Shown in pieces: positions 11,874 through 23,800 of a stretch of 64,000 nt of DNA (the stretch's first letter is position 1; every line of letters begins with the position of its first letter). The translations under genes and the position numbers were made by a program. Under the pieces are notes generated by a model. It worked only from the letters and a program-made list of their open reading frames with translations, was not told the DNA's origin and made no database searches. Location of the stretch: assembly GCA_029204225.1 (NCBI GenBank), contig CM055103.1, forward strand, positions 25,246,656 through 25,310,655. Direction: 5' to 3'. Source of the stretch: Diphasiastrum complanatum (lineage: Eukaryota > Streptophyta > Lycopodiopsida > Lycopodiales > Lycopodiaceae).

Positions 11874-14800
11874 GTGAGCGTGTGCATTTGCCATTGAGAT
11901 TGTGTGTGCGTGTGTGAGAGAGAGAAAAAGAAAGAAAATGGTTTGATATTGTGTGTGTGTGTGTGTGTGTGTGTGAGTCTTGAGATCCTCGCTTCCCATG
12001 GCTCAGAGGACAGAGCTGCAGATGAGGCCGGGCCTAGTACCCAGCCTAACCTGCCTTCTGGTGTGGGATCCTCGACAACACCTCCAGCCGTGACCATACC
12101 GGCACCACATCAGGCATTTGAGAGAGGGAGAGGGAGAGGTAGACGGGGCCGCACTACACAGCTGGGGGGTAGGGACTACTATGTGTCCACCTTCTCTCCC
12201 AGAGCCATTGCAGAGGCAGAGGTTGCAGTTCGACAGTTGTTCTACACCTGCGATCTGCCATTTCATCTGGCTAGGACCCCGGCATGGAGGATGACGATGA
12301 GTGTAGTGAGTGCGATTGGGCAGGTGTTGCAGGGGCCATCTTGTGAGCACTTGAATCTTGGCCACATCCTCGACCAACAAGTCCAGGCAGTGTGCAGCAC
12401 AAGGTGTCCAAAAGATGTGGGGGTAGGTCTCATTAACGAGCCTACCCATGGAGACATTGTTTGACGCATTGTCTGTGACCACCTGATCAAGTTACAACCA
12501 TACAATGCAATGTGCATGAATTCCGAATTCAAGTGAACCATAATTCATTGTTCATCAACCATACAATGCAACATTCAACATTGACATTTACAAATTACCT
12601 TATAGTAATAAGTATAATATATATACCTGTACAACGTGTTGTGGTCCCACCTCCTCAATGGCAGCTCGAATGTGTGAGAACATGTACTCGCCCGTGACTG
12701 CCTCCCCAGAGGTGTCGATGGATCTGAGAAACATCATCCCCATGCACGAAGATACCAGGATATTCCACTTTATTGTTCAATGTTTAGTTACAAGTACAAC
12801 TTACTAGTAGCTAAGTAATGGCTATTGTAGTTAGAACTTAGTAGTTACTAGTTTGTAACTTTGTGAGCACCTCAGCACTGAATGTTCAAAACTTCAATGT
12901 AGTATGTACCTAGGTCCTACTCTTGAGACTTGAATGTTCAATGCAAATTGCAATGCATCATATTTCATGGCACATGCATGTACTGTGTTGTCAAAAGTTA
13001 GAACTTGTCACTTGTGCCCTGTGCAAGCTTGCATTTATGTTCCTGGTCCTAGAACGACTGCTGACAGTTCATCAGGGCTTGAGGCAGATGGTTGTTGTCG
13101 TTGAGTGGGTGCAGTGGGGGCCGTCACCAGCAGCTTGATGATTTTCTGCTACCAAAAGGGGAACAATTAAGCTTCCTATTGGGCGCCCTCCTGCAAGCAA
13201 TCTGATCACCTAAAGGCTTTGATACCATGTAGAAATAGAAGCCTAAGGATCCAGGATCTTAGCTATTCAATCACACAAAGCATTCTCAAAAGAAAGAGAG
13301 AGATGGCTAGAAACCCTCTTGTAGAAACTCATGGACAGCCAAGGAGAATAGTCAGTATGCTTACAATAGTGTCTCATACATATGGGATGCACACATATAT
13401 ATAGTCCAAGATGACTATCTAACTTCATGACTATTGGCTATCCAACTACTTGACTATTGGCTATCCAACTACTGGACTATTGACTATCCAACTTTCTATA
13501 AGTTACATAAAAAGAATAAGGTACCTCCAATATGTCAAGTTGGGGTACCTAATGTCACAATTAGGCCTAGTGGACCCATGAGTCCCTACCAAGTTAATTT
13601 CATACTAACTTAGCTAGTAGGCCTAATATTATAAATGACCATGGTTACACAACACAACTCTCGACCTTTTGGGTCAAAGTGACCTTTGGTAATGTAATCA
13701 ATTCCATTTACATTCCAACAGAGCTTAGAGTGCTCATTGTACATTGTAGATTGTAGATGTCACTAGATGAGCATTGACTCTTGAGTTGTTTACACATCAT
13801 GATTTATCATCAGAGCTAAGACATGTGACATGTCGCATGTGGCATTACATTGGTGACCGGACTCATGAGGCACCTGGCATATGTATTAACAATTTACTAT
13901 TATGTTATGAATCGTGATATATTATGGATTCTCATTTCTAATTCCTGAAGTTAACTGTAGTCTGTTAGTCGATTATCTAATTACTAATTAGGAATATCAG
14001 GATTCAGGATTCAGGATTCAGTAGTTAGTAGTTACTAATGGTTTTACAATTTTGATTGGTATTTAATGCATTATGTTAGTAGTTACAACTTACATATACC
14101 ATGTTCAATGTTCATTGTTGAATGATGAATGATGAATCTAAGTTTCTAACCTAAACTTTTTTGGGTTTAGCCTTTCTCAAACATTGTCATAACCTTCTTG
14201 TTTATTCTTTTAAGTTTTCTCCGATCTTGACATTGCAATTTGCAAATAAGTTTGAACTTCAACTTTCAACTTTGAAACAAAATTACAATCTACAGTCCTG
14301 ACTCCTACGGTCTAGACTCTACCTAGCTACCATTTAATATCCATAATACATAATACATATCAATAATCAAACTAGTCAGTGACTCAGTGGTCACTAGTAA
14401 CTAGTTAGTAGTCACTGGTCAGTGGTCACTATTATAATTTATCAGCTCTGAGCTCAAGCCCCAAATTTCAGTTATACTCCTAATTTCTAAACCCTAAGTT
14501 CCAAGTTTGAAGTGGCAAGTTCCAACTCCAGAGTCCAGACTCCACAGTCTCCTTAGCAAGCAGATACAATATGCAGAAACTATGCTACCAAACTATATAT
14601 AGTAGACTCTCTTTCCATAGTAGTTCTCTTAAGACTTAAACTTGGGTCATTATGTTTTGATACGACAGGTCACAGGTCGCAAGATATTTGATTATCCTGA
14701 TTCCTGATATCTGTAAATTTAGAGGAAATTGTTTAGCTATTTTTTATTTGTACAGTGAATATATGACTTGTACATCAGATAAAATCATTTTCTTTTTTAA

Positions 14801-17800
14801 AAATAGAAAAGACAGGTTCGAACCGTTTTCTGATTCGAACCTGGCCTGCCAGTTCGAACCTCAAAGAATTGGTTCGAACCGGCCGATTCGAATCGACCTG
14901 TTCGAATTGAGGTGTAACCTTGGTGAAGAGGGTGAATTCTGATGGGCGTGGGGAAAGAGAAATGGAAAGAGAGTCTACTATATATAGTTTGGTAGCATAG
15001 TTTATCAATGACTCTATAGCAATAGGAGCGGGTTTACATGGGTTTTTAGAGAACATCCGCCAAAAGAAGGTGGAGGATGGGGAGGCCAGAGCATCGATAA
15101 GTTTTTGACCCAAGGACTGTAGATAAGCTGTCTTTCTTTCATAGTCACTTTGTGATACTCCTTTTGTTTCAAGGCTAAGGTGTGAGGAGAGTGGTATCTA
15201 GCGTAAACAGCTTGTTTATGCAGTGAGATACACTCTGTGTCATACCATCTGTTGTGGGTGCGTTTATGAGATGAGAAAATTTTCAAAGGATATGCAATAT
15301 TGGCTGATTGTAAAAGAGATTGATATAAAAAGGCTGCTTGCCGGTCAACCGAGGAGCAGTCTGCTCATTTAGCAAAGATGGATAAAGTCACAAAACAGAG
15401 TCAAACTAAGTAGCCCACTACTGAAAGTTCCAAACATACAAGGAAGAACTGACCAGTTTTTTAATATCCAACCAACGTCTTCTACCATCCATTGCTAGCA
15501 CAGTCACAGTTGGTGTATTTATGTATAGGTCCTTTTCCTGGCTATCAATTTCCCATTTGTTTGACTTTTGACAAAAGAATTGCCCATTTCTCTGTCGATC
15601 CCTGACATCCAGTAGAATAGAAGAAGCATGTCTTGCTGCTAACTCAGCTTCCTCTTGAAGTTGATCATCATCCTGTGCTTGCAAAATCTTATGAGCAAAA
15701 AACTCCTCCTTCCTGCCTCTTCCAACTGCATCTTCCAAGCACCAAGAGTGAAAAGCCTGGAGCATAATGTTAGAACTATTAAATGACAGCTTCTATCGTA
15801 TCCAAGCAAACAAAATCATGATTCAATGCCGGACATTCTAATTCATGCAAAGAAGTTCTCATAAAAGTTTTTATGTCTGTTCATGTAGACTGTAACTTGG
15901 ATGCATCAGTGAATTGTTGGCACGTGCTTTTAGACAGATTGGAAAAAAATTCATTTGATACTCTTCTCTGATCCCCCTTTGCATGCAGAAATGTTGCAAT
16001 TGTCAACTCATGCTTAGAGCTTGCCAAAAACTTGCATGCGTTGATCCTTCTTTTCTTTCAGAAGCTTAGAGCTTGCCAAAAGCTTGCATGCATGGATCTT
16101 TCCTTTCTCTTCACAAGCTTAGAACTTGCAAGACGTTACAATGCATAGAATGTGCTTCTACTTTTACGTACCACTACACTGCTTAGTGGAGGACCATAAT
16201 GCCCTTATTTTTGCAGCATTGGCATTTTCCTTTTTCCAGCTAAATGTTTTGTTTTGACCAATACCAAAAACAGTATTTTTAAGGGAGGTTCACATGAACA
16301 TCTATAAAACCATGAAGTCACACTAAATTTAATGTCATTTGGACATTAAAGTTTGGGCACTTCGGCTTGGCATTTCTTATGAAAATTATTGATATTTGAC
16401 TATTATTAGGACCGTAGAACTTGCCCTAGCGTGGGCACTCAGGGATCATAATAAGCCTTGGGGCCTCGTTATCCAGCTGGTTGATTAGAGATTAGTTCTT
16501 AGAGTAGCAACTTAGGTCACCTACCTCAATTAGCTTAGATTCACCTCAATACAGCAGATCACTACTGGACATCATCAACATAGAAACCTGCTCCAAACCT
16601 TTTGGTTTAGAACATTCAACTGAACACGTTTTTTAAAGATATAAAAGAACTATTATTTTCTTAATTCTAAACTTGATGATGACCTCTTTTGGTATGGCCA
16701 CGTTTCCCTGGAGAATGGTGTGATTGAGACCCATGATTAGCCATCCAATTCGCCTCAAACAATTGTGCAATCACATTTCGGTCACAAATGTTCAAAACAT
16801 TTAAGTTCCATACGTATGCAAGGGACGAGGTCCTTTTAACAATCCAAAAAATAAAAGATAACAAAAACCTGTTTTTTAATGTTTTGGCCATTGGAGACAT
16901 GTGACTGGAAAGGTGTCTGATTCAAACAAACGTGCATGAACGTTCCAATTGTTGTGCAGAGTAAACAGTAAGTTTCTTGAGAATATTTAGCTTCCATTCT
17001 ATGTTTTTTTTTTTTCTGTATGATGCTCTAGACATGTTTTTTGTGGTTTGATCCACAAACAGCAAGTGAACATCAACGCATGTTTTTGAGCGGTAGCTGT
17101 CTGTTGAAACTTCCCTGGCATTCCAAATTGGCTTTTGTTTTCCACACCTTTTGTTTAGTGGCTCATTGTAGGCTAGTCTCAAAGTTTAAGGTTAGGGAAG
17201 TGTTTCTCAGCAACATACGTCCAACACCTCCATGACATGGTCTTTCTTTTGACAGACAGACAGCCAGCAACAGCTCCCACCCCCAACCTACTTGAGAGCC
17301 TCACACGGGCACCCGCTTCCACCAGCTGACCATCTAGCATGCCTTCCACCAATCACCATCCACATTTGCCACACCCTCCAGGCCATCCACCTCGGCCGAA
17401 CCTTGCAGGCCATCTCCCTTTGCCACACCCCCATCATCAACAGAACCACCTCCACCCATGTCGCCCTCAATAACATTATCCACATACCCATACCCCCCCT
17501 TGAACCTTCCACTGATGCAATACATTCCACATCCAAAGCTTCTAAGCATCTCATAATTGAGTGACCCTCAAATGTTCCAAAGGCAGCGGCAGGCCCAGCC
17601 CCTACACAACCACCATTGAAGCCTCCTAGGTCCAAACCAAAAACCTAGCACAGTCCATGACGAAGACACAGCACAAGACAGCCAGCACATTTGAGACTCA
17701 AAAGTACTCCTGCTGGAAACTACGCTTTGCCATTGTTAAACCACACTCCTCAAGGCAATTATTAAAAGAGTGTCAAATCAGCTGCAAGTGTTGAGGTGTG

Positions 17801-20800
17801 CATGACAAGAGACTAGACATTAACATCTTCATCTCTTGTTGCATGGGCACCATGTGCTTCCGAGCTGTAGACGATTGACTGCCCAGCTCATTTTTGAGCA
17901 ATACGGGATGCTATAGAGGATGTTGGTCTTGCCGGTGTCATGCTTGTCACAGCTAACAAATCAAATTGTGCTGATAGGATGCCTGCCACTACCCGCTTTG
18001 CCTATCATCCAGTGGTGCTAGAGCATCTGCTACTCTGTTGCTATGAGCTACGGAGGATTGCTTACAGTCCAGAGTCCCATGAGTGGGACTCGAGCAGACA
18101 GCAACAAGGTCTACACTTCTTGTCAATTATGTTCAGCGAGGAGTTTTGGCAGCATGAAATGGAGCTAGTACAAATTCTACAGCCTGTATATGCAAGTCTT
18201 AATTACAAATGAGTAACATCCATTCCAAGCAAGTTGTCTGACTTACATCCGACTTAACCAACTCAAAGCTTCGTCACAAGCGCTGGAAGTCAACCTAGCA
18301 CCACGCCAAACTGGACAGCCATAAACAAATAACTTCTACCAAGCAAGCCATCCAACTCAACCAACAAGCTAGAGCCCGTTCCCCAGGAGCTTAACCGATT
18401 CACATTCATGCAAGAAACATGCAGAACCACAAGCCGCAACAAATATGACGACAACCAGTTTTATGACCGAATGGTCCCGACGGCATACTGCTAGCGTCCC
18501 GGGATACGACCCTTACATTTCAAGTGTGTGACCGCCCCTAGTCTCCGCGGCCCTAGCATGCCAAGGCAGGCGCGAGGACAACATTCCAGCAAGGTGAGCT
18601 GAGACTTGGTTGAAGCTCACCCTGAGTCGCAACCTCCCCTATAGTTATGGTGGGATTCGCCACCTCCCCTCATAGCAAGTGCTTAGACCAAATTGGTAAA
18701 GGACGTTTTTCTCTCGGGTTTTCTTTTTAGAAAGTCATTTTCTCTCTCTTGAATTTATTGATCCCCAGGCTTCCTTTAATCATGCCTAGATCGTGTGAGG
18801 TGATTGCACATTGATCTGAGCTCTCTGGACTTCGCTAGATCCAGTCAAAATTGTTGAGCCATAGGAACTTGGTGTCGGCTGTCGTAGTAGCACTGGTGGC
18901 GCCTGTAGTAGCAGTGGCGCTGCTGGCGCCAATGGCGTCGGGAGTCAAACTTGCACTTGTAGCTAGCTTCACAACATCCACCCCACCTTTACAAAATCTG
19001 ATGTCCTCATCAGATATCAAATTAGTGCAAAGATGTCTACTTTTATGCTACTTGGCATAGTACTCAATTTATTGGCCACTTTATTAATATGGTAGCCCTC
19101 CTTAGAGACTCGTGGCACTCCAGGGTGAATGGCTCTATGCTTACATACACAAATAGTGAAGAAGATACATGAATATATAGGTAGGACCCAAGTGCCAAAT
19201 ACCTACCTTCTTTTACAAGCAACATTACGTCTAACCTAACTTCACCAACAAGCTACTTAATAAAAAACCAACAAACCCCTACTTCTAAGTTTGGGTCTTT
19301 CATTAACAAGGCCCATAGAACCACGAGTTTCTACATGGGGGCCCAAGTACTAGCTAATTGGGGCACTTTATAATTAGCACATGAATACTAACTGACTTTA
19401 ACTCAAATTCTACTTAACGTTACTAAATATAGAAAAGGGCCCTAGTTCTATCTCGCAGGCTGGCCCATAAATTCCTAAATAGTAATAAATCAATTAATTA
19501 TTGATTCTAACACTCCCCCTTAATGTTTAAGTGATTATCAATAACGCCCAGAAGTTTTCTAAACTTCTCAAATTTCTCTCGACCGAGTCTTTTTGTGAAG
19601 ATGTCTGCCACTTGATTGTTGGCGTCGCAATAAATAAGCTCCACATCTCCACTTTGTATTTTCTCTCGTATGAAATGTTGTTGAACTTCAATGTGCTTTG
19701 TCCTATATGAAAACTGGATTCTTCACAAGTTGAATGCAACTTTGATTGTCACATTGAAGTGTCGTCGGTACTTCTTGTTGTATTTGGAGATCTTCAAATT
19801 GTTGTAACTAAATCGCCTCACATGTTGCTAATGTCGTAGGCCAATACCCAGCTTCAATAGAAGATAGTCCAAATTAATCCACATTGAGGACTACATTGTA
19901 ATAGGTGCTCATTGATGCTACCTTGCTGCTCCATAAAATGGTTCCCGTACCAAGATTGAATGTGTATCTTGTAGTAGATCTCCTATCCTCAACATCACCT
20001 GCCCAATCAGCATCTACAAAACCTTCAAGTTTTATGTTAGCATTATTACTATAGGATTATCGTCTTTATATTATTGAATCTAAGAAGGTCATTTTGAGCA
20101 GGGATGTTATTTTTTAAGAAGATGGTATACAAGTTTTTGAAGAAAGCAAAGAAAGTATATTTTCAAAAATGTCTATGACTCCTATCATTGATGATAGTAG
20201 TGAAGAGAAAGAACCAAAAGTAGCTGAGCAAGAATCAATATAGGAAAGGCAACCAACAGGTTTACAAGCTCATACTCGTATGGATCATGGCAAGAGGAAG
20301 GGAAGGTCAAGTTTTTTTTATACCTATTCACCTACTAAGAAGTCATCGAGATGGTAATATGAAACAATCAAAGATGGACAAATGCTAGATGAGGCAGAGT
20401 CAAGTCAACAAGGAGCATTGCCTTTGACAAGAGGTGATGTACATGAGGAGACACATTATGCTTTCATGGCTTCAGTTTTGGATACAAGTGATCCTACTTC
20501 ATTTGAAGATGCTTCAAAGGAGCAGGTTTGGAAAATAGCTATGGATGAGGCGTATGAGGCAATTATGAAGAACAAGACATGGGATCTTGTGGAGGTACCA
20601 TTAGGTAAGAAACCTATTGGATGCAAGTGGATTTACAAAACTAAGTTTAAATCAGACGATTCGATTGGCCAGTACAAGGCAAGGTTAGTGGCCAAGGGTT
20701 ATGCACAGGAGGAAGGAATTGACTACGATGAGACTTTCGCACCAGTGGCAAAGATGAACACATTGAGGACGGTTTTGGCTTAAGCGGCTCACTTTGAGTG

Positions 20801-23800
20801 GGACATTCAATAGATGGATGTGAAAATTGCATTTTTAAATTGATACCTTGAAGAAGAAGTGTACTTGGAGCAGCCAAGGGGTTATGAAAAAAAGGGCAAG
20901 GAGCATATGGTTTGCAAATTGAAGAAAGATTAATATATCTATTTGTGAAATTAGAATATATCCAATTTCACAAATTTATATAGAGAAGAAAGACTTATAT
21001 GGTTTGAAGCAAGCGCTAGGGCATGGTATACTCGAATTAATGCCTACTTTGAGAAATTCAACTTTTCTAGGAGCATGTCTGAGTCTATACTTTATGTATT
21101 GAGAGAGTCAGATGACATAGTGGTTGTAGTACTCTATGTTGATGATCTTATTATCACAGTCCAATAAGTCATTAATTGATAGAATCAAGAAAGATCTATC
21201 TAAGGAGTTTGATACGAAAGACTTAGGAAGAGACTTAAGTATTGCTTAGGTATAGAGGTTTGGAGATTACGGGATAGTCTCTTTATATCACAGGCTAAGT
21301 ATGCTTATGGTTTGTTAAACAAGTTCAATATGTTGGATTGATAGCTACACCATATGACTCGAGTACAGAACTTACTAAGGATGAAAATTTAGAGAATGTG
21401 GATGAAAAACTCTACAGACAGCTTGTTGGTAGTCTTATGTATTTGACTACTACATGACCAGATATCTCACATGCAGTTAGTATGGTGAGTCGATTCACGT
21501 CAAAGCCAAAGGTCACACATTGGAAAACGGCAAAGAGGATTTTGCAATATATCAAGGGGACAACCAGATTTGGTTTCTTCCTCATCAATCGACCGTTTTA
21601 AATCTAACTTTGATCTTTCTTCCTTCAACACATGAGCATAAGCAATGCTCCCAAAAACTTGTCAATTATCAACCCCTGGCTTTATACCTGTGAATGCCTC
21701 TTCTGGTGTTCGATTCAAAACAGCCTTACAAGGACTTCTATTGAGCAAATAAACCGCCATACTTACCGTTTCATAGATGATTAGGTAGATTCTTACCCTT
21801 TAGCATACTTCTAGCACTTTCCACAATAGACTTGTTCTTTCTCTCGGCCACTCAAATTGTCTTTTGATCCCATAATCCTTGCAAAACTCTTGAGACTTAG
21901 TAGATAGGAATTCTCCCCCTTTATCCAAACGTAGGACTTCAATCTGCTTCTCTGTCTGCTTTTCCACACGAGCTTTGAATTGCCTAAAACACTTGAAAGC
22001 ATCACTTTTATAGTTAAGAAAGTAAACCCAAATTTTCCTAGAGTAATCATAAACAAACACAATAAAATAAGATGCTCCTCCTATTGATATAGTCTGCATC
22101 GGACCACACAAATCCGTGTGAACAAGCTCCAAGATTTCTTTTGCTCCATCCTTAGGAAAACTTTGTTGATGATGCTTGCCCATAATACAATTTTCACAAA
22201 CCTTTCCAGGAGTGAGAATATTACGTGATCCAATTACCATATTGTTTATCTTCAAGACATGGAGGCTATTATAATTCAAGTGTCCTTATCTCTCATCCCA
22301 TCAAGCTTACTAGACTCAGGCAACACATATTCATCCAAAATATTCAAAACCACTGATAATTAGATGTTCAACAAACTGAAACTTGAGAGAAGAAAATGTC
22401 AAGATTATTTTTCTTCCACTTGCATGTGAGAAACTCCAATTTTGCATGTAATTGCCTTGATGTACTTTTACTTGCATGCAAAGAACTCCAACCAACAACT
22501 TGATCTTCGCACTCCTTTGATGATGATCCAAACATGCATGCAAACCTGTCTTGATCCTTGTACCTCTGTCCGGTCAACAAACAGCCTTTAGAAAAAATCA
22601 ATCCTTGCGAATATCTTGCAGTAGACAGCCTAAAAAACAGCTTAGATGTTGTAACCAGCGAACAATCTTTTGTCAGCGAACAATCTTGAACCAGCGAACT
22701 CCAGCAATCTGTCTTACAGATTTCCAGCAAAGTAGATGAAAAATTTCAACGATCTTCAGCGCTGAAACTCTAAAAAAAATGATAGCGGATAACTTCAAGT
22801 CTCCTCACATCATCTACATGTGGAGACTAAACATTTTAGACTCTGGATTATTACATTGCCTCATATCCCACAGAGGAGACAATTTGGCAGTTGAGTACCA
22901 TGGGGGAGGTGGAAACTGAGGAGCATTTCATTTTCAAATGCCCTGTATATTTCTGAGATCAATGAGAGATATCATATGAGGATCCATGTTGCCTCCTGGA
23001 TGATACACGAGATGCTCTTGCTTTAGAGGATGATGGCGAATACATATATAGTTCTTATAGCATTTACTTTGGTACGTGCACTTACTCTAGCATAGGTTTT
23101 ATATTGTTATTTTGGAGACGTATTTACACTCCCTAGTAGTTGAAAACATACTTGAAATCTATTTCACGTCTTAGGTACCTTTCAGTATTTATAGACATCA
23201 AAAAACAATTCTTTCTTTCTCTGTGACAAGCATCGAAACTAAAAAATATCAAAATTAAACAAACAAGCAACCATGCAACCTATCATTAATTACCATTGTT
23301 CTACACTTTATGATCTATACATTTATGATCTCCTCTCTATATTGGTTAGATTGTGATGATTTTTCGCTTTACTGCCATTGATTGTAACTCTTCTTGGGAA
23401 CCTTACAACCTAATAACCTATGCTCATCTTTTACTAACTCTTTTTTGGAGCTATAAAACTTTGATAGAATCTGATCAATGTTTTAATCTTGATACTAGAT
23501 TGTCATAAAACGTTATCTAAGATAAAGCACATCAACATCAAAGTTTATGATAAAAGTCAAAGTTCCATACCTTCTGCCTCTACGGGGAGGCGATGTACGT
23601 TTTCTAGTTCATTAGAGTTCATACTTGGTAGCCACCCAAACGTCTGTGATAAAGCACTCCTAAACTTGGTGACAAACAATGCAAGCCTGGTCTGAGCACT
23701 AGCAAAAGGCTGGGCCGATGTCCTGTCCACAAGGTGTAGAAGCGTATGAGCTACCTGCAGCAGTGCAGCAAACCAGAGAAATTTTAGATTTTAAAAAATT

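Larger units (their letters stand above)
11678..14922. mobile_element. hAT-1, 3245-bp hAT element with TIRs and 8-bp TSD
   Basis: Flanked by GTGAAGAG at 11670-11677 and 14923-14930, a perfect 8-bp duplication as made by hAT transposases. Removing the element rejoins a LINE reading frame. Ends: CAAGGTTGCA on the left and the inverse of CAAGGTTACA on the right. Inside are transposase remnants, one of them inverted, two microsatellites and a truncated copia LTR. The noncoding right half (13721-14814) is AT-rich with short repeated words such as actagt and gtcact. Confidence 0.88.
19050..22320 (-). mobile_element. degenerate copia element with internally inverted RT block
   Basis: Minus-strand integrase (22320-21580) and minus-strand RNase H (20045-19517) flank a plus-strand RT block (20050-21575). 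Put back in the minus orientation, the RT block joins both neighbours in the correct copia order. A polypurine-like tract (CTCCCCCT) at 19513-19520 follows an LTR end ...TTCTAACA at 19512. The left LTR boundary (near 19050) is a guess. Many stops; long dead. Confidence 0.72.

Noticed and set aside
11747-12097. Open frames rich in SLSLSL or RERERE (also near 47129-47359 and 60423-60776)
   Set aside because: They are translations of GA/CT microsatellites and have no protein character outside the repeat.
12003-12482. 159-codon minus-strand frame as an independent gene
   Set aside because: Only the inverted hAT block (about 12482-12350) is real; the rest is antisense to the plus-strand hAT start.
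14810-14910. Possible tRNA gene from GGTTCGAACC words
   Set aside because: No A-box at the right distance and no cloverleaf; the words are repeated subterminal motifs of hAT-1.
17287-17640. Overlapping frames on both strands, P/H-rich or G/V-rich
   Set aside because: Caused by C-rich low-complexity DNA; frames are open on both strands without codon preference.
22551-22760. Short AACCAGCGAACAATCTT repeats as a CRISPR-like array
   Set aside because: Copies are few, unequal and not separated by spacers of constant length; the context is a plant retroelement.
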